64,000 nt of DNA, taken from positions 189,158,936-189,222,935 of the forward strand of contig CM077676.1 in the NCBI GenBank assembly GCA_039707655.1. Reading direction: 5' to 3'. Position numbers and translations under genes: made by a program. The notes beneath the pieces are model-generated. The model saw only the letters and a list, made by a program, of their open reading frames with translations, was not told the DNA's origin and did no database searches. The DNA comes from Elymus sibiricus (Eukaryota; Streptophyta; Magnoliopsida; Poales; Poaceae). Shown in pieces: positions 1-11,076 of the stretch (its first letter is position 1; each line of letters begins with the position of its first letter).

Positions 1-1724
1 CGTAGCGTACTTGTCCGCCACGGCCATGAGCTCTGCCAGGGTTTCTGGCTCGTCGCACACCAGCCGGTGCTTGACTAGAGTGCCGTCTTGGCACCCGTCG
101 ATGAAGTACTGGATAGCCTGGACCTCGTGGACCCCTTCGCAGGAGTTGCGCAGCTCCGTCCACCGCGTGAGGAAGTCGCGGAGGAGCTCGCCCGGCTTCT
201 GGACGCACATGGAGAGCTGGCGAGGCTTGCCGGGTCGCTTGTAGGTGCTGGTGAAGTTGCAGATGAACGCGTCTTTGAAATCCAGCCAGGAGTTCACGCT
301 GCCGGCTCGCAGGCTGTTAAGCCATGTCCGGGCTGAGCCGAGCAGCATGAGGGGGACGTATCGCACGGCCACGTGCCGGTTGCCGCCGGCTATGCCGACA
401 GCCGTGGTGTAGTCGGTCAGCCAGTCCTCCGGCTTGGTGACGCCGTTGTACTTGGGGGAGTCGCGGGGCAGCGAGAAGCCTTTGGGGAAGGGCTCCTCGC
501 GAATGCGGGGGCCAAAGCACGCCGGGCCGACAGAGCTTTCCTCCTCCAGGGCCATGGAGCGCGCCAACCGGTCGAGGCGGTGGCGGGCGTCGTTTTCGTC
601 GTAGGGCACGCGGGGACCGAGCCGGTCAGCTACAGGACCGCGGGATGCGGGGGCTTCTCGGGTCGGCTCGAGCCGCCGGGCCGGCTTCACGGGGGGCTCC
701 GACGGCTGAACCCGGCCGTCGCCAGCCGTCTCGTCAGCAATGCCGTCTCCAGCGGTCGTGGCGCGATTGTGCCGGCTCCGACCGGACCGGTGCCGGCCAG
801 AGCGGCTCGCGCTAGTGGCGTGGGAGGACGTCCGCTGCGGGTCCCGGAGGGCCCTCTCCGGGTTCGCGGTATTTCCTGTAGCGGAGGCGATGGCTGGGCT
901 GGGTCGAACTGCTTCTGCTGCTCGTTCGCCGCGGTGATGAGGTCGCGGATGCGCTGCTGTTGCTGCAGCAGCTCCTCGCCTTCCAGGAACTCGAGATCCG
1001 CCATGGCCGCCTGCGCCGCGCGCATGTTCTTGACGGGGGTGTCGTAGACGGGCCGGCCTGCGCCTAGCGCACGGCCGATTGCGCCTCCACGGATCCGCAC
1101 TTCCGTGACCCGGCTGGGCTCAGCGGCGGCCGACGTGAAACCGTGGACGCTGTCGTACTCCCGCTGGGCGGACTCCAGCCGGCGCAGCGTCGCCGCGAGC
1201 GTCGTGGCCTCGACCAGCAGGTGCTAACGGTCCTCATTGAGCTGAGCCGATGCAGCCGTCGTGTCGGCGTCGGGCGTGATAGGGGATTGCAGGCTCCGGA
1301 TCGTCTCGCGGAGCGGGTCGGCCCGGCGTGGCGGGGCCGCAGGCGTGGCAGTGGCAGCCGCGGCGGCCTTGTCCTTGTCGCGCGAGGAGCCGGTGCTAGT
1401 GCCGATGGTCAGCACCTCCGCGCAGGCGCAGAGAGCCGCGGCGTCGTCGGAGACGGCGCAGCCAACGGGAACAGGCGAGTCGGCGAAGCTGCGCACCTCG
1501 CTGGGAAACACGTCGGGGACGAGCACGACAAAGACGCGCAGCGCGCCGAACGGGACGACGAGGCAGCCTGCGGGGCAAGCGACATCCGCGCTTGGCACAG
1601 CGTCGCAGCCGCGCGGGGCGCGCGGACCAAACCGTGCACGATGCGCTCGCCGGAGTTGGTGAAGGGCCTCGTCCGGAACTTGACTCCGGCCGGCGCCGCG
1701 AGCGGCCCCACGGTGGGCGCCAAC
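1..1724 (-). pseudogene. Gypsy gag region (element body continues left of window)
   Basis: Minus-strand coding DNA of a Gypsy LTR retrotransposon, read from the PBS toward the left edge. From about 690 down to 1 the frame encodes a typical plant Gypsy gag. Visible stretches include RIREEPFPKGFSLPRDSPKY, then NGVTKPEDWLTDYTTAVGIA, then GSARTWLNSLRAGSVNSWLD, and a later block with TELRNSCEGVHEVQAIQYF. This corresponds to the retrotransposon gag (capsid) family. The upstream part at 690-1100 carries YDTPVKNMRAAQAAMADLEF and a glutamine-rich helix that also look like gag, but lie in a different frame and end in a stop at 687. A further stop interrupts the N-terminal part near 1223. So the gag is broken by at least one frameshift. 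Protease, RT and integrase would lie outside the window to the left. GC content is very high. Confidence 0.85.
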
Positions 1725-2535
1725 TGTCATGGTATTCTCACGGCAGATGCCATGAGATGGCTAAAAAGGTGGGGCTACGGGAGGACGCCGGTGGGTTCCG
1801 GAGACGAGGTTGGCACGCGCAAGTGTGAGACACGCGACGTACCCAGGTTAGGGGCCCTCCGGAGAGGTAACACCCCTAGTCCTGCCGAATGGAGTATGGA
1901 GTGCACAAGGGTTACAAGGTTGCTCCTGGAGCTGTGTGGGCGGAGGAGGAAGAAGGGGCTAGGCCGCCGTTCGGCCTCTCCTGTGAGTGTGTGTGTGTGT
2001 ACTACGAATGGAGCTCAACTCAGGAAGAGAGCGAGCCAGCCTCTCGAATGCCAACCCCCCTGCATGGAGGCCTCCCGGGGGGTCTTATAGACCGACCCCC
2101 AGGGTTACATGGGCGTGGGGCCCTGGTGTCATCGTCTGAGAGCCGGCGGTGGGGGCCGCCGGGTCGCCGGGAGCGCCGGGTCCGCCGGGTGCGCCGCACC
2201 CGCTGGGTGCGGGGCATTGTGGCGCGTCTTGTCTCTCGTCACAAGGCGGTGCAAAAGGAGGGGGCACTGTTGCCGCGCCCGCCGGGGCCGGTGTAAAGGA
2301 GGGAACGCTGTAGCCGCGCCCGCCGGGGCCGGTGTAAAGGAGGAAGCGCTGTAGGGTTTGCCCCCTTGCGGCCAGCCGACATGGGCCAGCCGGCCGTGCC
2401 GGGTCGCCATGCCGAGCCGGCTCGCGCCAGGGAGCCGGCGCACAGGCTAGCCGAATTGAGGGGTTTGGCCTACCCCGATGTTTTGAAAATGGGGATCCGG
2501 GCCCCGTTGCCTACCCGGGGATCATCCCCCCGACA
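1725..2535 (-). mobile_element. 5' LTR of minus-strand Gypsy element
   Basis: An 811-bp LTR bounded by TG at 1725 and CA at 2535, so that on the minus strand it starts TGTCGGGGGGATGATC and ends ATACCATGACA. It is followed on the minus strand by a primer-binding-site-like GGCGCCCACCGTGGGGC (about 1706-1722), which fixes the orientation and shows that this is the 5' LTR. A TATA-like box (CTATAAGA on the minus strand) lies near 2087-2094. Short tandem units of about 40 bp occur at 2270-2350. The partner LTR is outside the window. Confidence 0.85.
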
Positions 2536-3942
2536 GTCTGCGTCGTATCTACTTTTCCAAACACTTTTGCTCTTGTTTTGGACTCTAATTTGCATGATTT
2601 GAATGAAACTAACCCGGACTGACGCTGTTTTCAGCAGAACTACCATGGTGTTGTTTTTTGTGCAGAAATAAAAGTTCTTGGAATTGGACGAAACTTTTTG
2701 GTGATTTTTTATGGAATAAATAAAAAATACTGGAGCCAAGATCCACTTGAGGGGAGCCACCTGCAACCCACGAGGCACCAGGGCACGCCACCCCCCTGGC
2801 ACGCCCTGGTGGCTCGTGGGACCCACGTGGCTCCGCTGACCTTAATCTCAGGCCTATAAATTCACAATTCCAGAGAAAAAAATAGGAGAGGAAGTTTTAT
2901 TGCGTTTCATGATACGGAGCCGCCGCCACCTCCTGTTCTTCATCGGGAGGCCAGATCTGGAGTCCGTTCGGGGCTCCGGAGAGGGGGATCTTTCGGCATC
3001 GTCATCATCAACCATCCTTCATCACCAATTTCATGATGCTCACCGCCGGGAGTGAGTAATTCCTTCGTAGGCTTGCTGAACAGTGATGAGTTGGATGAGA
3101 TTTATCATGTAATCGAGTTAGTTTTGTTAGGGCTTGATCCCTAGTATCCACTATGTTCTGAGATTGATGTTGCTATGACTTTGCTATGCTTAATGCTTGT
3201 CACTAGGGCCCGAGTGCCATGATTTTATATTTGAACCCTTTATGTTTTCATGAATATATTTGTGTTCTTGATCCGATCTTGCAAGTTATACACACCTGCT
3301 ATGTGTTATGATCCGCATACCCCAAGGTGACAATAATTGGGATTCTTTCCGGTGATTGCCATAGTTTGATGAGTTCATGTATTCACTATGTGTTAATGCT
3401 TTGTTCCGGTTCTCTATTAAAAGGAGGCCTTAATATCCCTTATTTTCCTTATGGACCCCGCTGCCACGGGAGGGTAGGACAAAAGATGTCATGCAAGTTC
3501 TTATCGCAAGCACGTATGACTATATACGGAATACATGCCTACATTATATTGATGAATTGGAGCTAGTTCTGTGTCGCCCTAGGTTATGACTGTTATATGA
3601 TGAATGTTATCCAACATAATCACCGATCCAATGCCTACGAGCTTTTCACATATTGTTCTTTGCCAAGTTACTACTGTTGCTACTGTTGTCACAATTGCTA
3701 CTACTATTGCTGCTACCGTTACTATTACTGTTACTATTATTGCTACTGCTATCAAACTATCATACTACTGTGCTACTGATCACTCTGCTGCAGATATTTA
3801 GTCTCCAGGTGTGCTTGAATTGACAACTCAACTGCTAATACTTGCAAATATTCTTTGGCTCCCCTTGTGTCGAATCAATAAATTTGGGTTGAATACTCTA
3901 CCCTCGAAAACTGTTGCGATCCCCTATACTTGTGGGTTATCA
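2536..3942 (+). mobile_element. Sabrina-like Gypsy 5' LTR, first bases missing
   Basis: A plus-strand LTR that ends at GGGTTATCA (3934-3942) and is followed by TGGCGCCGTTACCGGGGAG, a Gypsy-type primer-binding region. The text matches my recollection of the Triticeae Sabrina-type LTR almost throughout, including CTACTTTTCCAAACACTTTT near its start. The family name is from memory and not verified. The expected first bases are absent because the minus-strand Gypsy element is inserted there. The 3' part has a low-complexity run of CTACTGTTGCTACT-like triplets (3660-3780). Confidence 0.8.
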
Positions 3943-4020
3943 AGACCTTTTTCTGGCGCCGTTACCGGGGAGCATTGCTCTATTTGCCGAGTCACTTGGG
4001 ATTTATATCTGTTGATCACT

Positions 4021-5355
4021 ATGAAGAATCTGAAAGACGCTAAGACCAAGATCGTTCCCTCTAAGACGAGGGGAGGTAAGGAACTGCCATCTTGCTCTGC
4101 ACTTGATTCACCTTCTGTTTTGAGTAAACTTGCAACACCACCACCTGCTATTAATTATGATATATCGCAAGTTGTTGATGATACCACTTCTGCTATGAAT
4201 GATACTCATGATGATGCTAGTACTATGCCTGATAATGCTTTGCCACTTGGTGAATTTCTTAATGAACAACTTGCTAAAGCTAAAGAAATTGAAAATGTTG
4301 AAACTCTTGAGAATTATGATTCACCTACTATACCTAGCTCTCCTACTAGAGTTGAAACACCTGATGAACATTGCTTTGATAGGGAGACGGCTAGAGCCAT
4401 TCTTGCTTGTAATGATAGAAATGAAGTTATAAAATTGCTTGCTGAAATAAAAGAAAAATCTATGAGGGAGAGGATGAAATATGATCCTAAGTTTGCTACC
4501 TCTCCCATATTTGTTACTGATAAGGAGTATGAATTCTCGGTCGATCCTGAGTTAATTACTTTGGTTGAATCTGATCCTTTCCATAGCTATGAAACTGAAA
4601 CTGTTGTGGCACATCTTACTAAATTAAATGATATAGCCATCCTATTTGCTCATGAGGAAAAAATTCATTATTACTACATTCTTAAGTTGTTTTCTTTCTC
4701 ATTAAAGGGTGATGCTAAGCAATGGTATAATACTCTTGCTCCTGGATGTGTGCGTAGTCCCCAGGATATGATTTATTACTTCTCTGGAAAAAAAAATCCT
4801 GCTCATAAGAAACAAGCTGATTTACAGGAAATATTTAACTTTGTGCAAATTAAAAAAGAGAATCTCCCTCATGCTTGGGGGAGGCTTCTCCGATTACTTA
4901 ATGCTTTGCCTGATCATCCTCTTAAGAAAAATGAAATACTTGATATCTTCTATAATGGACTAACCGATGCTTCTAGGGACTACCTAGATAGTTGTGCGAG
5001 TTGTGTTTTCAGGGAACGGACTATTGAACAAGCTGAGGAACTATTGAATAATATATTGAAGAATGATAATGATTGGACACTTGCCGAACCACCGCCTAAA
5101 CCCACTCTGAAGAAAAGGGGTATTTTATTTCTTAGTCCCGAAGATATGGAAGAAGCAAAGAAATGTATGAAGGAAAAAGGTATTAAAGCTGAAGATGTTA
5201 AGAATTTGCCACCTATTGAAGAAATACATGGTCTTGACACACCGCCACAGGTAGTAGAGGTAAATTCTCCTATAAAGTTTGATAAGGGTGATATTCCATA
5301 TAACAAACCTCCTAGTCAATGCTTGTATGAATTTGACAATTATATTATTAAGCCC
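4021..5355 (+). pseudogene. Sabrina-like Gypsy gag, C-terminally truncated
   Basis: An open frame begins with MKNLKDAKTKIVPSK at 4021, about 80 bp after the LTR end, and continues without a stop. It holds a gag core including FSLKGDAKQWYNTLAPG and IFYNGLTDASRDYLDS, followed by a hydrophilic region ending near IPYNKPPSQCLYEFDNYIIK. Proteins of this kind form the capsid of Gypsy particles and lack catalytic residues. The frame formally stays open to 5415, but the residues after about 5355 (RRQHHRLSS) no longer look like gag and the base composition changes. I place the real breakpoint near 5355. Protease, RT and integrase do not follow, so this element is truncated. Confidence 0.85.
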
Positions 5356-7318
5356 CGACGCCAACACCACCGTCTTTCATCAATCCCACTTGCCGATGCC
5401 CAACTCCAAAGATGAAGCTTCAAAGCGTCGTCATCGTCCTATCACATGGATCTAGGGCTTCCGCCGAGGCTCCCAAGGTTGGGGTTGACTATCACCTCAA
5501 CGATGCCAACAAGGACACGACACTCGAATGTGTCATCGTCGCCAGTTGCGGTCACGGCAGGAGACAACACTTCTGCCCGGGTCAACCTCCCTATGCCCGC
5601 ACATCAGGCATCAACAAGCCCTCCGTCGAGCCCCCACAACCCAATTCGGCGGATCTTACCATCTCCTCGCAAGGGCACTGCACTGACCACCTCCACTGGA
5701 CCTCAACAGAGTCCACAAGCCGCAGAAGCAAGCCCTTGACTGTTGCCCCCGACGTTAGAACCGGCCATAACCGCGCCAATCCACAAGCGCCACCGCAACT
5801 GAGCGCGCTTAGGAATCTTTTGATTCAAAGGGGTGTCATAAGATTTTTGTAGGATTTTGATCCTTAGGGGAGAGGATTTGTGGCACGCAGGTCTCACGGC
5901 ACGCAGTCCCTCGGGCATGCTTTTATTTCTGGCTTCGGATTTTCAAACTTTTATATCTTTTGAACACGAAAAGTACAAATTAAGTTCTGTCTTCATATTT
6001 GTGTTTCTCGTGATGAGGGTTTTCAAATAAAATTCAATTTGAATACGTTTTGATGAATTTTAAAATAAATGTTAAGTTTCAAATTCTTGAAACTTAGTAC
6101 GCGCAAACAATAAAATCATGATTTTTTTGCCTACGACCGACAAATAGAAATCTTTAAATTTTATCTATGAAACTCGGTAAAAGCGAGTGAGAAAATCGCA
6201 AGTTTCAGATAAGAAATCGTAAGTTTCAACGACTGAAACTTAAAACTTACTGTGCCCTCTATGCGTGATCCAACTACTTTGTGAATCTCGAGGCAATCGA
6301 GCGGCCGGGCAGGGCTTGGCAGGTGTGTGCCTCCGCACATGCGTGCTCCTGCGAATTTCCGCGATCCTTAGGTTTTTTTTTTTCATATGTACGTTGTTTG
6401 TTTCATAGATAGAGTTGGAGTACTACATTGCACTAGGTTTTTTTGAGGTAAGTTTCCACCCACCCAAAACACTTTTTACCATTTTTTTTTAGCTGCATCC
6501 AAGGTAGCTAGCCGATGGTTTTCTGCTCGGTGCTCGCAGGGTCACGCCCAAACCCCACCGATGCCGGGTGACAGGGTCGGGTCCCGTCCGCCTCGGAGAC
6601 CACTCGCTCCTGTTGCCCGTGCAGCGTGCACGGCAGCTAGCGCAGCGCTCCTAGTGCTGGTCCAACGGACGCGCACACACGCCGGGACACCGGCCTGGGC
6701 GCGGCGCAGTCCCGGCTAGCTAGCCCCGGTCACGCACGACCACGGCCGGCAAGCTTTGACGACCAAATAATGGTGTCCCTTTTGCTTTCGTCCTCGGTGC
6801 GCTCTGGGCCGTCCGCATACGTGCACCACGTTTCCGGCCTCGATCCATCTCTTCTTCCCTCTTCTTCCTGGAGCTCTCTCTCCTCCCGCGCAGTTCGTCC
6901 ATGATCCATACCCATCCTGCCTCTCCATCGCCGCACCATGGAAGGACCACTGCTGCGCCTGCGTCTCCTGTCTCCACTCGCTTTTCAGTAATCAGGAGGC
7001 AGGGCGAGGGAGACGATGCTACAGTATTTATGTCTACGTACGTGTAGTTGGTACTTCAACGGGGAGGGATGTGCACAGGAAGTAGGACGGCGTTCGTAAA
7101 CGTGCCGTACCCGGCAGCCAAAGAGAGTGGATGAGCAACTAGCCATGCTAATCCAACAAAGAACGTGCGTTGGTTAAATAGCTCACCGCCTCACCGCACA
7201 ATCTTTTTTGTTGTTGCGGGTACAATCACATGGCATGGAGGAGCTCTCCCCGGCAGAACCGCACAACCTACACCTGCGTCGGCAACGCGGTGCTTCCGTT
7301 GGTTGATAAGAATCTACT
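5356..7318. other. Unassigned DNA after the truncated gag
   Basis: No gene is supported. The first part (5356-5800) is GC-rich with short non-homologous frames. Around 5808-5870 the text AGGAATCTTTTGATTCAAAG..GTAGGATTTTGATCC resembles sequence often seen in grass transposon ends. From 5930 to 6260 the DNA is AT-rich with repeated AGTTTCAA-like words. From 6520 to 7140 it is GC-rich and resembles a gene-flanking or promoter region, but no downstream coding exon was found. Confidence 0.4.
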
Positions 7319-7639
7319 TAGGCATCTCCAACACCGACCTGCAAATTTGCTTCGACATCTGTCAGCGAACACGGATGCGGGAGCCGGCCATTCAACGTTG
7401 CTCGCATACATTTCAATCACTATTTGAACTAAACAGACAAAATTCATGCAAACACGAAGGATTTCATTTAAATCGGACAAAAATCAATACATTTCGAACA
7501 TTTTTCTTATAAACCGGACGAAATTCGTTACATTTTTCATATAAACCAGACTAAACCCTACTCCAAACCTAATCTAAGATCACCGACGTCCGTTCCCCAT
7601 GTCCGGACATGAGCCCCGAGAACTGAAGCTCCGGCTATT
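7319..7639 (+). mobile_element. Left part of a PIF/Harbinger-type non-autonomous element
   Basis: The left end TTA|GGCATCTCCAACACCGACC matches the terminal motif of the Harbinger-type elements at 32316 and 35617. The inside (ATTCATGCAAACACGAAGGA, then ATAAACCGGACGAAATTCG) parallels the inside of the element that starts at 32316, where ATTCATGCAAATACGGTCGG and ATAAACCGGACGAAAACGG occur. The right terminus was not found. The copy is cut off near the hAT element that begins at 7640. Confidence 0.6.
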
Positions 7640-7831
7640 CAGGGCCGGCCCTGTCATATCAGGGCCCTGTGCAAGACCAAAGAGAGGGGCCCCCGTGCAC
7701 ATAAAATATGTACTGAAATAATTAATCATGCATTTTTTATTGCAAAGTCAATATAGATAATACTTTGTTGATTACAGATTATGACACACTCTCACTATAT
7801 GATCCCAACACTGCAAAAGATGAAATGCAAA

Positions 7832-10357
7832 TCACATAAGGAAACTTCTTCTAGCATTTTGAGAAGCAAAGTCATTGATAATTTCCTCTGTATCAATCTT
7901 GTCCAGAAAATCCTTCTCAATGCAGATTGTAGCAAGTCCATTCAACCTTTCCTGTGACATAGTTGATCTCAAATAATTTTTGAGCAACTTCAATTTTGAA
8001 AAACTCCTTTCAGCTGAAGCAACCGTCACAGGTACTGTAAATAAAATTCGATAAGCAATTGAAATGTTTGGGAAACAATCTATATCTCTAACAAATTCAA
8101 ATATTTCAATAGCACACATTTCATGATCTGGTAGGGTCAATTGTAGCATTCTTAGTTCAGAAAAGAAGTCATCTAACTCAACATCAGATGAGCCCTCATG
8201 AGAAAAAGTGGTAGCAAGTTTAATGCAACATCTTCTTAGCTCAACATCATCAAGTGACTTCAAATTTTTTGAGCTAAGAAGAAACCCAAATATATTTTTA
8301 AACACTTCAAGATCATCAAATCTTTTTTTCAATGACATGTTTGCCGTGTCCACCGTAGCAAAAAAGAAATTAACTTGGAAATCTTTCTCAGCTTCTAGAA
8401 TTGCTTCATTATAATCATTGTCAAGCTCATCAAATTGCCTTTTTCTAGTTACACGACGTTTTATAGGAAATGACGGTTCTATATTCAATTCAGTTGCAAG
8501 GCCTTTGGCAATATTTAGACTAGATGCAAATCCTTCATCTCTGTACTTGTCAAGATATTTCATTATTCCGTCAATTTGTTGTAAGGTAGAGTCTACGCAC
8601 ATGGATGGAGACTGCAATTTCTTACTCACCGTGTTTACAGAGAATAGAATATCATGCCAAATAACCATAGAAAGTAAGAACTCAAAGGTACCAAGCGCAT
8701 CATACAAACTTGTTGCATCACTTCGTGTCTTTGCATCGTCACCAGAGTTAGATAATTCAAACAAAGCTGATCTTAATTGAGGAGCTTGATACCTAATAGC
8801 CTTAACACTTTTAATTCGACTCTCCCAACGAGTATTAGACAAAGATTTTAGTGTAAAATTTGGAACATGGTCAAGCAAAACTTTCCATCTTTTAGTTGAA
8901 CTTGAAAATAATACGTATATTCTTTGCACAACTCCAAAAAACGAAATAGCTTTGCCACATGAGTTTGCCATGTCACAAAGAGTAAGATTTAGACTATGAC
9001 AAGCACATGGCATATATAAGGCTCTTGGATTTATATCAATTAATCTTCTTTGTACCCCATGGTGTTTTCCTTTCATGTTAGAGCCATTGTCATAACCTTG
9101 GCCTCTTGCATCATGGATATCAAGACCAACAGATTGCATAGCTTCAAGCAATACCTTAAAAAGACCCAAACCAGATGTGTCATCTACCTCAAGGAATCCA
9201 AGAAAGAACTCCTCTATTTTTATTTTATTGTTTGACATATTAACACATCGGACAAGTAGGGTCATTTGCTCTTGATGGCTCACGTCTGGAGTACAATCAA
9301 GGATTATAGAAAAATATTTGGCTGCCTTCACAATCTTTATAATAGAATTTGTGACGTTGGATGCCAAAAGAGAAATAAGCTCATTCTGAATTTTGTGACT
9401 AAGGTAATGATACTGAATTTCATTTTTTTCAAAACGTCTAAGATGATCTTGCATTACCAAATCAAATTTTGCGACCATCTCAACACATGCTAAGAAATTA
9501 CCATTATTATCATGATAAAGTTTCTCGCTAGATCCTCGAAAAGCCAAGTTGCGTTTACCAAGATACTTTACTATGGCAATTATTCTTACTAAAACTTGCT
9601 TCAATCGTTCTTTCTCCTTTGTGATTTGCTTTTGTAAATCTTTGTCAATGGTCTGGTTCTTTCTTAGTCTAATTCTTAATTCATTCCAAGTGTTCATATG
9701 AGTAATATGCTCTACACTGTTCTCATGTTCTTTGAGCCTCACACTAAGATGTCTCCAATCTTTCATTCCGTTTGTTGCTAGAGCACTCTTATTATTATTA
9801 GACTTGAAAAGCTTGCAACAGAAGCAAAATACCTTATCAAGATGCTTAGAATAGACCAACCATTTTCTATCATGAACCTCTCTGTTGCTAAGTTTTCTAA
9901 AATAATAAGAATAAGAAAAATGCCTATTAGATTCATCTAGAGGGAAGACAAGGTTTTCATCTCTTATGGGCCCCTTTTCAACCAGAATATCTCTTGCTTT
10001 ATCATCTAGATTATCCCAATGTCCCGGATCATAGAAATCAACAGAAATAGTTGGTTCTGCATGCTCAGACTCACTCAGATTATTATCATTCTGCTCTAAA
10101 TTTTCATGTGCGCTCGCAGCATTATCGCCCTCACCCAAATTTTCATTCCCACTTGCAGCATTCTCGACCCCATCTAAGGTTGCATTGGGTTGCTCTTCAA
10201 CAACGACTAATGCCAACTCGTCAACATTTGTAGCGCTAGTGTTTGGCTTTTTTCGAACAAATTTATTCATGGATCCCTTTAGTGTACCCAGGAACTCATC
10301 TGCTTTTTTTTTCTTTTTCCGTTTATCACTCCCGGACATATAATTTCTAGATGACAT
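7832..10357 (-). CDS. hAT-family transposase (TTF zinc finger / DUF4371 / hAT C-terminal type)
   Basis: An uninterrupted 841-codon frame. I take the start at the ATG at 10357 ([18 protein letters not shown]). An open frame extends four codons further upstream but without an ATG. The N-terminus is lysine-rich and could act as a nuclear localisation signal. An acidic, asparagine-rich linker follows. The segment from about residue 105 to 225 ([21 protein letters not shown], then HxxxxxH) fits a TTF-type zinc finger. The middle ([20 protein letters not shown] and [14 protein letters not shown]) fits the DUF4371/RNase H-like catalytic region. The C-terminus ([20 protein letters not shown]) is the hAT dimerisation domain. 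Proteins of this kind resemble zinc finger MYM-type protein 1. The length is normal for the family and no stop or frameshift is present, so it may still be functional. No introns are evident. Confidence 0.9.
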   Translation of the reverse strand: MSSRNYMSGSDKRKKKKKADEFLGTLKGSMNKFVRKKPNTSATNVDELALVVVEEQPNATLDGVENAASGNENLGEGDNAASAHENLEQNDNNLSESEHAEPTISVDFYDPGHWDNLDDKARDILVEKGPIRDENLVFPLDESNRHFSYSYYFRKLSNREVHDRKWLVYSKHLDKVFCFCCKLFKSNNNKSALATNGMKDWRHLSVRLKEHENSVEHITHMNTWNELRIRLRKNQTIDKDLQKQITKEKERLKQVLVRIIAIVKYLGKRNLAFRGSSEKLYHDNNGNFLACVEMVAKFDLVMQDHLRRFEKNEIQYHYLSHKIQNELISLLASNVTNSIIKIVKAAKYFSIILDCTPDVSHQEQMTLLVRCVNMSNNKIKIEEFFLGFLEVDDTSGLGLFKVLLEAMQSVGLDIHDARGQGYDNGSNMKGKHHGVQRRLIDINPRALYMPCACHSLNLTLCDMANSCGKAISFFGVVQRIYVLFSSSTKRWKVLLDHVPNFTLKSLSNTRWESRIKSVKAIRYQAPQLRSALFELSNSGDDAKTRSDATSLYDALGTFEFLLSMVIWHDILFSVNTVSKKLQSPSMCVDSTLQQIDGIMKYLDKYRDEGFASSLNIAKGLATELNIEPSFPIKRRVTRKRQFDELDNDYNEAILEAEKDFQVNFFFATVDTANMSLKKRFDDLEVFKNIFGFLLSSKNLKSLDDVELRRCCIKLATTFSHEGSSDVELDDFFSELRMLQLTLPDHEMCAIEIFEFVRDIDCFPNISIAYRILFTVPVTVASAERSFSKLKLLKNYLRSTMSQERLNGLATICIEKDFLDKIDTEEIINDFASQNARRSFLM

Positions 10358-11062
10358 CTTAGCAAACAAATTGTACTCTCGTCAAAAACCAAGGCAAAAG
10401 AATTGGATTGAAAGCACCTGCAAACTGCAGTCTGAAGACCCGAAGAATGGTGGCACCGTGGCAGAAGGACCTGCTTGTTGCCGAATGGACTGCTCGTCTA
10501 CTCCAATCTCCCCGCGAACGAAATCCCCTTCACAGCTTCATGAGCAGCTTGGGCGCGACATAGAAAGGGGATCAAGCCTGAGGGGGAAAACGGAACGGGA
10601 GTCAATCAAAGGAAATTGTATGGGTATATAAAGGGGGTTTCTACTAACCGTTGTAAACAGAGTAGGAATTCGTTGGGAATCCACCTAATAAGGCGCCATC
10701 GTCCTTTAATTGATCCAAACGGCTGGAAATTGCATGGGAGATTGGATCGGGTCGCCATTAACGGGAGCTTCAGATTGGGGAAAACGAAAGACGCGGAGAG
10801 AATAACGAAGCGTCGTGCCGCCCGTGGGTGTCGGTCGAGGTGGAGTGGATGCGTTGAGCGCTTCTGGCTGCTGCCCTCGATAGGATATGCGCACGGCGCC
10901 TGTACATCTCACGATTGGGCCTTTGCTAATGGGCTAATTACTTATTCTAGTGTTTTTTAAGAAATTACTAATTCTACTAGTTAGTCACTAATACACACAC
11001 GTACAGGCTGAGGGGCCCCTGGTCCTTGGGGGCCCAGTGCGGCCGCACCTGTGGCACATGCA
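10358..11062 (-). promoter_or_regulatory. Upstream region of the hAT transposase
   Basis: Between the transposase start and the right terminal repeat. Short frames here are not convincing. It must hold the transposase promoter if the gene is expressed. The stretch next to the right end is rich in GGGGCCCC words that mirror the left end and could be transposase-binding subterminal DNA. No clear TATA box was assigned. Confidence 0.35.
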
Positions 11063-11076
11063 CAGGGCCGGCCCTG

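Larger units (their letters stand above)
7640..11076 (-). mobile_element. hAT DNA transposon with intact transposase ORF
   Basis: The element is bounded on both sides by CAGGGCCGGCCCTG (7640-7653 and 11063-11076), a 14-bp terminal repeat that is itself palindromic. Similarity continues inward as GGGCCC-rich text with GTGCA words on both sides. It contains one transposase gene on the minus strand. The 8 bp flanking the two ends (CGGCTATT and CACAAAGC) differ, so no target-site duplication is visible. Either the ends have changed since insertion or one flank was lost. The 700 bp upstream of the transposase (10370-11060) probably hold its promoter and leader. Confidence 0.85.

Noticed and set aside
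1143..2090. Long + strand open frame of 315 codons in the Gypsy leader and LTR
   Set aside because: It runs antisense to gag and through the LTR. It is open because GC-rich DNA has few stops, and it resembles no protein.
3597..3801. Tyrosine/cysteine- and threonine-rich short frames
   Set aside because: They translate the triplet-rich low-complexity stretch of the Sabrina-like LTR in different phases.
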